Below are positions 1-7,434 of a stretch of 64,000 nucleotides of DNA, one piece after another. Source of the stretch: Acidimicrobiaceae bacterium. Its GTDB lineage: Bacteria; Actinomycetota; Acidimicrobiia; Acidimicrobiales; Aldehydirespiratoraceae. The DNA is taken from contig VXYK01000037.1 of assembly GCA_009845995.1 (NCBI GenBank), positions 1 through 64,000 on the forward strand, read 5' to 3'. Numbering within the stretch: the stretch's first letter is position 1; each line of letters begins with the position of its first letter. Under the pieces are notes generated by a model. That model was not told the origin of the DNA and did no database searches. It saw nothing but the letters and a program-made list of their open reading frames with translations. The translations under genes were made by a program, and so were the position numbers.

Positions 1-65
1 CCGCTGGCAGAGGCGGCGGAGGCGGCGGAGGCGGAGGCGGCGGAGGCGGAGGCGGCGGAGGCGGT
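1..65. repeat. GGC/GGA low-complexity repeat
   Basis: The window opens in an almost pure run of GGC and GGA triplets that ends near base 65. Read on the plus strand it encodes either polyglycine or an Ala/Glu-rich helix, depending on frame. It is seen directly; its function is unknown. Confidence 0.85.
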
Positions 66-129
66 ACAGACTTTGTTCCGGACGCGGGAAGCGGCACTAT
101 GTTGACGCTTGGACAATCAAAGCCATCCG

Positions 130-158
130 GAGAGCTAACGCTCCTTGCGTTAGCCTCT
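130..158 (+). terminator. Stem-loop, possible terminator
   Basis: GCTAACGC and GCGTTAGC at 134-154 pair perfectly over 8 bp around a five-base loop TCCTT. The stem extends through GAGA/TCTC with one bulged C. There is no T-run after it, so intrinsic termination is not assured. Its place downstream of the first stop codon in the window suggests a 3' end. Confidence 0.5.
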
Positions 159-243
159 CGGTCCATGGCGATTGTTAGCGTTCGTCGGCATGGCGGCAAC
201 GAGGATGTGCATCTTGAAGGTCACAGCGTTTCATTGCACCTAG

Positions 244-513
244 TCAGATAGAACCCTGCACTTCGGCCGGAGGTGGGCCGCAATAGACGAGCTTACCTGC
301 TTCGTTCAGATACCAACACCAGGGCACACAAACGGTACGCACAGGTCTCCAAACCGTTACCAAGTGAGGGTAGGGGTACCATTCCCACACCTCAACCCAG
401 CCATACACCTCCCAACACTTCATTGTTTGAGCTGACGCCGATGTCAACGAAAACGAGATCGAGCCGATTGCGAGCACCAAAGTCATCACCAAACCGACGA
501 TTCGATGTTTCAT
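244..513 (-). CDS. Small secreted Cys/Trp-rich protein
   Basis: Unrecognised protein of 89 residues. It begins with a classic signal peptide: MKHR, then a hydrophobic stretch of about 18 residues, then a Ser/Ala cleavage region ending SASAQ. The mature part is about 60 residues, very rich in Trp, Tyr, Pro and Val, with four cysteines that could form disulfides outside the cell. A longer reading frame begins 41 codons upstream, but those residues precede the signal peptide and look non-coding. The WYPYPHLVTVW stretch faintly resembles YPYVTYTY in another small secreted protein at 12909-13307. No function can be assigned. Confidence 0.6.
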   Translation of the reverse strand: MKHRIVGLVMTLVLAIGSISFSLTSASAQTMKCWEVYGWVEVWEWYPYPHLVTVWRPVRTVCVPWCWYLNEAGKLVYCGPPPAEVQGSI

Positions 514-750
514 GCACGGCACCCTACCCGACTCAAGGAGCGTTGCGCAAAGGCAAGAGACCTCCCACAAGCCGACCTCCAAGACGAATCGATCTACGGC
601 TTCTGAGCCCCCAGTTGACTGGTCCTGGCGTGGCATCGTCGGGGCTGGTTGCTCGCCGCCCCCTTATCTTGAAGTCACCGTCCAAGAGGAGACGCACGCT
701 CCTGACCTGCTGCGGTACCCCGCGAGACAACTACGGGTGTGGTTACGGAA

Positions 751-1911
751 CTACTTGTCTTTGGCGACGATCCACATTGCGAAGTACTGGGCGCCCCCTC
801 CGTACGCGTGTCCGAAGGCGGTGCGTGCACCGTCGACCTGATGCTCTCCGGCTTCGCCCATCACCTGCAGCGCGGCCTCGGCAAAGCGGATCATCCCCGA
901 GGCCCCGATCGCGTTGGACGACAACACTCCACCCGAGGGGTTCACCGGCAGATCACCGCCATCGAGGGCCGTGGCACCGGATTCGACCAGTTGCCAACCC
1001 TTGCCTTTGTCAGCGAAGCCCAGAGACTCGAGCCACATCGGTTCGTACCAAGAAAACGGCACATACATCTCCACCGCGTCAATCTCGGCGCGTCGGTCAT
1101 GGATTCCAGCCTGGGCGAACACGTCATCGGCGCACTGCTCGCTTGCCGCCGGCGACACCATGTTGCGCCCGCCGTAAGAGTTCGACTCCGAGCGCATCGC
1201 CGTACCGGAGACCCACGCAACCGGACCGTCATGGGCGTCACCGCCCGCTTCGTCGGTCAGCACCATGGCACACGCGCCGTCCGACGACGGGCAGGTCTCG
1301 GAGTAGCGGATCGGGTCCCACAGCATCGGTGACTCGACAACCTGCTCGAAGGTCAGATCGTGCTGGTGAAGGTGCGCGTAGGGGTTCTTCAGGGCGTGCT
1401 GACGATCCTTGAAGGCCACCAGACAACCGATCAGCTCTGGAGCGTCGCTCATTGCCATATAGCGGCGCATTATCGGTGAGAAGTAGCCGCCCGCCCCGGC
1501 GTTGACCGAGGTGGTGAACGGTTGCGGAAGCGACAGCGCCCACATCGCGTTGGACTCCGACTGCTTCTCCCAGGCGATTGTCAGCACAGTGGAATGCACC
1601 CGGCTCTGCACCATCGAAGCGGCGACGCAGGCTGTCGACCCGCCGACCGAGCCCGCGGTGTGGACCCGCATGATGGGTTTGCCGACACAACCGAGGGCCT
1701 CGGCGAGGTAGATCTCCGGCATCATCACACCCTCGAAGAAATCGGGTGCCTTGCCCATGACCACCGCGTCGATATCGGACCAGGTCTTGTGCGCAGTATC
1801 AAGCGCGCGCTGTGCGGCCTCGCGCAACAGACCGGCCATCGACACATCGCCACGGGTCGAGGCGTACTTGGTTTGGCCGACACCAATCACCGCAGTTCGT
1901 TCCTTGCCCAT
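751..1911 (-). CDS. Thiolase-fold lipid-transfer protein, subunit A (Cys-less)
   Basis: Thiolase-superfamily protein of about 387 residues (family: acetyl-CoA acetyltransferase / sterol-carrier lipid-transfer protein). N-terminal VIGVGQTKY and the C-terminal NPSGGVLSSN and GHAYGGGAQY segments are typical. The place of the usual nucleophilic cysteine reads HTAGSVGGSTA (residues about 84-94), so classical thiolysis is unlikely. Cys-less members such as Ltp2 act as retro-aldolases with a DUF35 partner in steroid side-chain breakdown. A GTG at 1917 overlaps the upstream stop, but ATG at 1911 has a purine-rich GGAGGGGGAG just upstream and is preferred. Last gene of a three-gene operon; a full-length paralogue lies at 16761-17918. 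Confidence 0.85.
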   Translation of the reverse strand: MGKERTAVIGVGQTKYASTRGDVSMAGLLREAAQRALDTAHKTWSDIDAVVMGKAPDFFEGVMMPEIYLAEALGCVGKPIMRVHTAGSVGGSTACVAASMVQSRVHSTVLTIAWEKQSESNAMWALSLPQPFTTSVNAGAGGYFSPIMRRYMAMSDAPELIGCLVAFKDRQHALKNPYAHLHQHDLTFEQVVESPMLWDPIRYSETCPSSDGACAMVLTDEAGGDAHDGPVAWVSGTAMRSESNSYGGRNMVSPAASEQCADDVFAQAGIHDRRAEIDAVEMYVPFSWYEPMWLESLGFADKGKGWQLVESGATALDGGDLPVNPSGGVLSSNAIGASGMIRFAEAALQVMGEAGEHQVDGARTAFGHAYGGGAQYFAMWIVAKDK

Positions 1912-1913
1912 GA

Positions 1914-2966
1914 TCACTCCCCCTCCAACACCGCAACCAGGTTCTGTTGCAGACAGCGGCCGGAGGTCGCGTGGGCGACACCACGATCGCCGTCGCCCCG
2001 GGCGATCCGCTCGAAAATCTCACCGAATCGGATGAGGCCGGCAGCCATCATGGTGTTGGCTGCCAACGCACCTCCTGAAGGATTCACAGACACGCCGTCG
2101 CCAAGACCGAGGGCTTCGGTCAAAACGGCCTCAGAGGTGGTGAACGGTGCAGCCAACTCCGCCAAGTCGATTCGGTCGGCTCCGACGCCTGACTTCTCAG
2201 CCGCAATGGTTGCAGACATTGCCGATGTCAGGTCTCGAACGCCCAGAGTATGGGCGTCGCTGCGATGGTCGATCCCGCGGATCCACACCGGTCGTTCGCA
2301 TAGCGAGCGTGCTCGATCGCCCGTGGCCAGGACCATCGCCGCCCCTCCGTCTGCAATAGCCCCGATGTCGGAGGGCCGCAGCGGATCCGCCAGATAGGGC
2401 TCCGCCAGAATCTCTTCGACAGACTTTTTCTCATTGCGAACGGCATGCGGGTTCGTGGCCGCGTTCAGACGCGAGCGGCTGGCGATCTCCGCCAACTGCT
2501 GTTCGCTCACCTTGCCCGAATCCAGCAGCATCCGAGCCGCGAGACCCTCGATTGCGTACGCATCGGGCCAGAGCGGCGCCACGTAGTAGGGATCCATCTG
2601 GGTCGCCAGGACGTCGCGCAGAGAACCCGGCGAAGATTTCCCGTACGAGTAGACGAACGCAGTGTCGATGTCTTCGCATTGCAGCTTTACCCAGGCCTCA
2701 TACAGCGCCCAGGCACCATCTTGTTCAACATGGCTTTCGCTGATCGGCGGTACTGGCCCTGTGCCGTCAATTGTCATCACGAAAGAAAATGCCTGGCCGG
2801 CCAGGAAATCCGAGGAACCCGAGCAGGTGAACCCCATGTCTCTTTGGGACAGGCCCACAGCCTCCTTGGCCTGCTCCATCAACGGGATCATCATCTCGAC
2901 TTCCGACTCGTTGGATATCTGTGCCTCTTGGCGCTGAGCGAACGAGACAATGGCAACGTCTTTCAT
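1914..2966 (-). CDS. Thiolase-fold lipid-transfer protein, subunit B
   Basis: Second thiolase-superfamily subunit, 350 residues. It starts MKDVAIVSFAQ and carries NPSGGALAAN and a C-terminal ATSGRCLQQN. It differs strongly from subunit A, so the two probably form a heteromeric enzyme. It overlaps the DUF35 gene by ATGA at 2963-2966, and its own stop abuts the next start, which indicates translational coupling. The paralogue at 17920-19020 has the same order of motifs. In characterised thiolase/DUF35 pairs the substrate is a CoA thioester, often a steroid side chain; the substrate here is inferred only from context. Confidence 0.85.
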   Translation of the reverse strand: MKDVAIVSFAQRQEAQISNESEVEMMIPLMEQAKEAVGLSQRDMGFTCSGSSDFLAGQAFSFVMTIDGTGPVPPISESHVEQDGAWALYEAWVKLQCEDIDTAFVYSYGKSSPGSLRDVLATQMDPYYVAPLWPDAYAIEGLAARMLLDSGKVSEQQLAEIASRSRLNAATNPHAVRNEKKSVEEILAEPYLADPLRPSDIGAIADGGAAMVLATGDRARSLCERPVWIRGIDHRSDAHTLGVRDLTSAMSATIAAEKSGVGADRIDLAELAAPFTTSEAVLTEALGLGDGVSVNPSGGALAANTMMAAGLIRFGEIFERIARGDGDRGVAHATSGRCLQQNLVAVLEGE

Positions 2967-3982
2967 GATGCGCTTCCCCGCTTTTGCTGCGGGCCTACTC
3001 GGCCGATGCGTTCGATATCGGCGATCACTTCATCGGCCTCACCAGTCGGCTCCCAGCCCAGAATGTTGGTTGCCGAAACCTCAAGCTCCTCGTCTGGTTT
3101 CCAGACCGCTCTGACCCGCATACCCAAACGCACTGACTCCGGTTCGCAATTGATCACCAGTCCCATGAAGCCGACCGACGCTCCATCGAGCACGATCCAT
3201 GCCGAGCAATACGGCGGCTCGAGGTCGGGGCGGGTCGCAATCGGCACCCGGGTGATGTTGAACGACTCCACGTAACCCACGTCGGGCAAATCGACGGTTT
3301 CGATCGTCGCTTTGCCCGCCACCGGACTGACCCCTCGGGGAGGTACGAACACCTGCCCGGTGTCGCCGCAACGGTCGCCGATTATGCGTTTGTCCTTCAT
3401 CGCATACAGGTATTCCGAAAGCGCCCGGCCCGGCGTGTAGGAGTAGTTCAGGCGAATAGGCGTGCGCACGCTCTGCACGGCTTCGACAGAATCAAGATCC
3501 ACTGTTGTCGAGGTCTTTGACGCGGTCTTTGGCCCGGTCTCATCGGACTCGGGTACGAATCCGCAGATGTCGGTGATGTGGCCCTCGCGCTCATCGCGCC
3601 ATTTGATCTGCACCCGCATACCGGTCGACATCTGCTCGGGGCCGTCCACCAGCACGGCGTGCAGCATCGGCGTGTCCGCTCCGTCGAGTTGGATCAGAGC
3701 CCAGGCGACCGGTTGATCGAACGGCTGTTGTTCACGCCGCGGTCCACCCCACGACCACGACACAACCTCGCCGCTCTGCGGGAGTTCCACCATCTCTTCC
3801 AGGGGCGACGCGTCGGCAGGATCGTATTCCAGTGGCGGGCACATCACCGTGCCGTCGCTTCGCCTGACGCCGAGCACGACACCCTCACGCAGTCCGGTGA
3901 GGAATCGCCCCACCACCGGTCCTGTGGTGCCGGTGAACGGATACTCGAGCACGAGTGGCGCTTGCAGCACTTCTTCGGGCAT
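2963..3982 (-). CDS. Two-domain OB-fold (DUF35) partner of the thiolases
   Basis: Protein of 339 residues made of two consecutive DUF35 units, each a rubredoxin-like segment followed by an OB fold. The first covers roughly residues 10-150 and the second 180-320. The usual CxxC...CxxC zinc ribbon is eroded in both: only single cysteines remain (MCPPLEY and DRCGDTGQ). Such proteins bind and stabilise thiolase-fold partners and sometimes contribute to hydratase or aldolase channels. The start MPEEVLQ at 3982 is chosen because upstream codons lose family character; 144 bp separate it from a divergent acyl-CoA synthetase, so promoters for both probably lie there. First gene of the operon 3982 to 751. 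Confidence 0.8.
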   Translation of the reverse strand: MPEEVLQAPLVLEYPFTGTTGPVVGRFLTGLREGVVLGVRRSDGTVMCPPLEYDPADASPLEEMVELPQSGEVVSWSWGGPRREQQPFDQPVAWALIQLDGADTPMLHAVLVDGPEQMSTGMRVQIKWRDEREGHITDICGFVPESDETGPKTASKTSTTVDLDSVEAVQSVRTPIRLNYSYTPGRALSEYLYAMKDKRIIGDRCGDTGQVFVPPRGVSPVAGKATIETVDLPDVGYVESFNITRVPIATRPDLEPPYCSAWIVLDGASVGFMGLVINCEPESVRLGMRVRAVWKPDEELEVSATNILGWEPTGEADEVIADIERIGRVGPQQKRGSAS

Positions 3983-4126
3983 AGGGCCCACCCCCGGTTT
4001 CTTGACAGCGGCGCCGAACCTACAACGCGATGGCCACCGACACCGAACCCGTCGCAGAGTTTTCCCGAACAGTTTGCGCGGGCCTCCGTGGTAGATTCCG
4101 ACACCGCTTGTGTAAAACTCGCTGCC

Positions 4127-5662
4127 ATGGAACCGGAGCCGCAGACCGATTTGGCCGTTCACGGTCGCGAGATCAGTGCGGTGGCCCGGTCGGCGCCTGA
4201 GCGTCGGGCGATTGCGAGCAGCCACGGCGATTTGACCTTCGCTGAACTGGACCGGCTTGCCGAACGACTTGCCGGCTGTCTGCAGAATGCCGGACTGACA
4301 GCGGGTGATGTGTTGGCGCTGTTGTGCACCAACCGTCCGGAGTGGATCGTCGCCCAGCAGGCTGCATTGCGTTCGGGGCTGGCGTTGGTTCCGGTCAACT
4401 GGCACCCAAAAGGCGACGACATCTCCTATGTGATCGCTGATTCCGGTGCTAAAGCACTCATTGCCGAAGATGTCTTCGTCGACGAACTCAACGATGAGGT
4501 TCGAGGCATCGCCACACGAATCGTCGTTGGTGACGAAGTCGAGGGTTTTACGAGCTTCGGTGCGGCCGTGTCTGAGACACTGCCGACCGATCCCCAGCGT
4601 CGTCGCGGGACGCTGATGGTCTACACGTCTGGAAGTACCGGACGGCCCAAAGGTGTGCGCCAAGCCTCAGACCCGGCAAGCAGTGGCGCAGCGATTGGCG
4701 CTGCCATGGTGGCGATGTTCGGTCTCGACGGCGACCGCGGCGACCAGATGCTCTGCCCCGCGCCGCTGTATCACTCCGGACCCAGCAGGATCTGTTCGGA
4801 GTGGCCGCTCGGGGCTGGTGTCACCGTCCATCTGATGCACCGGTTCGATCCCGAAGTCGCATTGAATCTGATCGACACGCAGCGTCTGAGCCACGCGTTC
4901 TTCGTGCCGACCATGTTCCATCGAATGCTCGACGTCAGCGACCGCGACCGCTTCGACCTGAGCAGCCTCAGGTTCGTGCTCCACGGAGCCGGCCCCTGCA
5001 ATGCCACGATCAAACAACAGATGTTCGACTGGCTCGGACCCATCATCCATGAGATGTACGCCGCCACAGAGGGCCCGGGAACCTGGATCCAACCCCAGGA
5101 GTGGCTCGACCATCCCGGAAGCGTCGGACGGACCGATCCAACCCGGTTGCAGATCCGGCTCGACACCGGCGAAGTCGCGGAACCGCTCCAAGACGGCACT
5201 GTCTGGTCACGGGCCACGACCCCGTTCCACTATCACGACGACCCGGAAAAGACCGCCGCGACTTTTGACGCCTCCGGTGAGTGGTGCACCGTCGGGGACC
5301 GCGGCTACATCGACGAAGACGGCTACCTGTACCTCACCGGACGCACCGCCGAGTGTGTGGTTTCGGGCGGTGTGAATCTCTACCCTGCTCGCGTCGACGA
5401 GGCGCTCATCAACCATCCAGACGTTCGTGACGGCGCTGCTTTCGCGCTTGGGGACACCGAACTCGGGGAGGTGATGGCTGCTGCGGTCATTCCCGCCGCC
5501 GGAGCCTCAAGCGACGGTCTGATTGAATCGATCATCGCTCATTGCCGAGAGACCATCGGCAGCCAGCTCACACCGCGACAGGTGTTCATCGTCGACAATC
5601 TACCTCGCACAGAAGCCGGAAAGCTCTACCGCCACCGACTCGTCGAACAGTTCTCCGCCTAG
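4127..5662 (+). CDS. AMP-forming acyl-CoA synthetase (FadD type)
   Basis: Adenylate-forming ligase of 511 residues, normal for the family. It activates a carboxylic acid to its acyl-AMP and then acyl-CoA. Visible motifs are the phosphate-binding loop YTSGSTGRPKG, YAATEG, the hinge region GDRGYIDEDGYLYLTGR and the C-terminal catalytic lysine context PRTEAGK. ATG at 4127 (MEPEPQTD) starts the conserved part; an in-frame extension upstream has no family similarity. It is divergent from the thiolase/DUF35 operon and convergent with the KstR-like regulator, so it probably feeds CoA esters to that pathway. The exact substrate cannot be read from sequence. Confidence 0.88.
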   Translation: MEPEPQTDLAVHGREISAVARSAPERRAIASSHGDLTFAELDRLAERLAGCLQNAGLTAGDVLALLCTNRPEWIVAQQAALRSGLALVPVNWHPKGDDISYVIADSGAKALIAEDVFVDELNDEVRGIATRIVVGDEVEGFTSFGAAVSETLPTDPQRRRGTLMVYTSGSTGRPKGVRQASDPASSGAAIGAAMVAMFGLDGDRGDQMLCPAPLYHSGPSRICSEWPLGAGVTVHLMHRFDPEVALNLIDTQRLSHAFFVPTMFHRMLDVSDRDRFDLSSLRFVLHGAGPCNATIKQQMFDWLGPIIHEMYAATEGPGTWIQPQEWLDHPGSVGRTDPTRLQIRLDTGEVAEPLQDGTVWSRATTPFHYHDDPEKTAATFDASGEWCTVGDRGYIDEDGYLYLTGRTAECVVSGGVNLYPARVDEALINHPDVRDGAAFALGDTELGEVMAAAVIPAAGASSDGLIESIIAHCRETIGSQLTPRQVFIVDNLPRTEAGKLYRHRLVEQFSA

Positions 5663-5721
5663 CCTTCGCGTCTCGCGGTCCTCTCGGCTCGGCGCCCCAT
5701 CGTCTCCTGATCCTCGCGAGA

Positions 5722-6306
5722 TCAATGATCACCGGCGAGGAAGAGTTCGGCTGCGTCCTCCAACTCGCGCACGCTCTGCTCGAAGGGGTTCCAGCCGTTC
5801 TTCCAGCCGATCAGTTCTGAGAACCAGATGTGCTCTAGCGAACGAATGATCTTGTCGCGGCGGTCACGCGGATAGTCGGGCGGAAACGCCGTTCCTAGCA
5901 TCGCGCTGAACATCTCGTGCATCTCCTGCTGACAGGCCGCTACCTGCTCCCCCTCGGCCACCAACCCGCCGATGAGAGCGGCGCTGACCTTCTGATTGCT
6001 TTGCATGGCCCGCGTTGTTCGCCGCAACAGGTCAAGCACCCGTTCGAGCGTCGTGTCGCCTCGTGCAGGATTGCGCGCGACGTTGGCTTCAAGCCCGCGG
6101 AGCCATTCGGCGAGGGTTTCAGCCAGCAGGTGGTCTTTGGATGTGAAGTAGTGGTAGACGGTGCCCAATGCGACGTCGGCTCGTTCAGCCACCTCGCGCA
6201 TCTGCACTCCCTCATAGCCTCCTTCGCCGGCGAGTTCCAGCGCCGTACGCAACACTCGCTGGCGGCGCTGTGCCTGTCTTTGGGTAAGGGTTCGCTCTGA
6301 ACGCAC
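5722..6306 (-). CDS. TetR-family repressor resembling KstR
   Basis: TetR regulator of 194 residues. The N-terminal helix-turn-helix spans about residues 12-60 (GGYEGVQMREVAERADVA, then GTVYHYFTSKDHLL). This block, and the following AMQ-rich ligand-domain start, resemble mycobacterial KstR, the repressor of cholesterol catabolism genes. KstR responds to steroid CoA intermediates, and the surrounding thiolase, FadD, Rieske and SDR genes suit such a regulon. The start is GTG at 6304-6306; a TAGCAT hexamer lies six bases upstream, so the mRNA may be leaderless. A near-palindrome at 6373-6386 in the divergent intergenic region is a candidate operator. No canonical KstR box was found. Confidence 0.8.
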   Translation of the reverse strand: MRSERTLTQRQAQRRQRVLRTALELAGEGGYEGVQMREVAERADVALGTVYHYFTSKDHLLAETLAEWLRGLEANVARNPARGDTTLERVLDLLRRTTRAMQSNQKVSAALIGGLVAEGEQVAACQQEMHEMFSAMLGTAFPPDYPRDRRDKIIRSLEHIWFSELIGWKNGWNPFEQSVRELEDAAELFLAGDH

Positions 6307-6372
6307 GCCGAGATGCTAGCGAAGCACCCTTGCGCACCAGAATTCGACGACGCGGAGAGTGCCGACTTACAG

Positions 6373-6386
6373 AGAATGCGCCTTCT
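6373..6386. promoter_or_regulatory. Near-perfect palindrome, candidate TetR operator
   Basis: AGAATGCGCCTTCT matches its own reverse complement at 12 of 14 positions. It lies between the divergent TetR gene (start 6306) and the luciferase-like gene (start 6403), 17 bases upstream of the latter. Binding by the neighbouring regulator is an inference from position. Confidence 0.35.
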
Positions 6387-6402
6387 GGAATAGCGTCAAC
6401 AC

Positions 6403-7434
6403 ATGCTGATCGACGTTTCTGTGACCGGCGACCTGTCGGGAGCGGCCGAAGGCGCCAGCGAGCTTGCGGCAACCGGGATAGACGGTCTGTTCACCTTCGA
6501 GGGAAACAGCGATGTCTTCTTTCCGCTGATCCACGCAACCGAACTCGACGTGGACCTCTATACCAACGTGGCGATCGCCTTCCCGCGTTCACCAATGCAC
6601 CTCGCCTATTCGGCATGGGATCTGCAGCGGGCCTGCGGCGGTCGATTCGCGCTCGGACTGGGTACTCAGATCAAGCCACACATCGAACGGCGCTTCTCGT
6701 CGCAATGGAGCCGTCCTGTTGACCGCATGGTCGAGTTGATCACCGTATTGCGGGCGATCTACGCCAACTGGGGTGACGGGACTCCGCTCGACCACCACGG
6801 CGAGTTCTACAGGGCGGACCTGATGACCCCGATCTTCGTGCCGGCACCGCTCGGGCATCCGACTCCGGAAATCTGGGTCGGAGCACTCGGACCCCGCATG
6901 ACGCAGGCGATGGCCGCGCATGCCGACGGTATCATCATCCATCCGTTCAACACTGGTGCGTTCTTGGCCGACAAGACGATGCCGATGATCGAGACGGGCC
7001 TTGCCGAGAGTGGCCGGGAGCGGTCATCGCTGGTGCTCAACGTCGGTCGTATAGCGGCGCCGTGCCTCACCGACGAGCAGTACGAACGGGCAACCACGGC
7101 AATCCGATTCAACCTCGCCTTCTATGGTTCTACGCCCGCCTACCGAGTGGTGCTCGACCACCACGGACTCGGCGATCTGCAACCGCGGCTGCGTGAGACA
7201 ACCAAGACCGGCGACTGGGCGACGCTGGGCGAACTTGTCGACGATGATGTCGTCGATCTGTTGGCTGTGCGAGGGACACCTGCCGATTGCGCCAAGCGGC
7301 TGACCGAAGAATACGGAGACCACGCTGACCGTCTTTCGCTGACCGTCTCCACGCCAGCCTCCACGTCAAAGAACGAGGCCCTCGCGGCGATGGTTCAGGA
7401 GATGCGAGCCATTCAGGCCACTCAGTCGACGTAG
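6403..7434 (+). CDS. Luciferase-like (LLM) F420-type oxidoreductase
   Basis: Protein of 343 residues of the luciferase-like monooxygenase fold. Family features include the N-terminal barrel strand ending in GLFTFEG, the segment GRFALGLGTQIKPH, and EIWVGALGPRMTQAMAAHADG near residue 165. Many actinobacterial members use deazaflavin F420; the family most like this one is known as probable F420-dependent oxidoreductases, though flavin use cannot be excluded. It is divergent from the KstR-like repressor and overlaps the 3' end of the Rieske gene by 13 bp, tail to tail. The reaction and substrate are unknown. Confidence 0.8.
   Translation: MLIDVSVTGDLSGAAEGASELAATGIDGLFTFEGNSDVFFPLIHATELDVDLYTNVAIAFPRSPMHLAYSAWDLQRACGGRFALGLGTQIKPHIERRFSSQWSRPVDRMVELITVLRAIYANWGDGTPLDHHGEFYRADLMTPIFVPAPLGHPTPEIWVGALGPRMTQAMAAHADGIIIHPFNTGAFLADKTMPMIETGLAESGRERSSLVLNVGRIAAPCLTDEQYERATTAIRFNLAFYGSTPAYRVVLDHHGLGDLQPRLRETTKTGDWATLGELVDDDVVDLLAVRGTPADCAKRLTEEYGDHADRLSLTVSTPASTSKNEALAAMVQEMRAIQATQST

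Larger units (their letters stand above)
1..251 (+). other. Possible 3' end of a gene cut by the window edge
   Basis: Two plus-strand frames are open through the triplet repeat. The frame starting at base 1 encodes an Ala/Glu-rich segment and stops with TGA at 103-105, just before a hairpin at 130-158, which would suit a gene end. The frame starting at base 3 encodes a long glycine run and stays open to TAG at 249-251, but it reads through the hairpin. Nothing recognisable is encoded in either, so the correct frame cannot be chosen without the upstream sequence. Confidence 0.25.

Noticed and set aside
273..1412. Long plus-strand open frame opposite the first thiolase gene
   Set aside because: It is Arg/Pro/Thr-rich without any domain and mirrors the GC-rich codons of the real minus-strand gene, which has clear thiolase motifs.
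3578..4126. Upstream extension of the acyl-CoA synthetase frame
   Set aside because: These codons lie opposite the DUF35 gene and lack synthetase features; similarity begins just after ATG 4127.
3983..4663. N-terminal extension of the DUF35 frame
   Set aside because: The extra 227 codons overlap the divergent acyl-CoA synthetase and have no family similarity; MPEEVLQ at 3982 is the natural start.
6307..6402. Canonical KstR box
   Set aside because: No TnnAACnnGTTnnA match was found here or in the 3983-4126 intergenic region. AACAGTT near 4069 has the wrong spacing.
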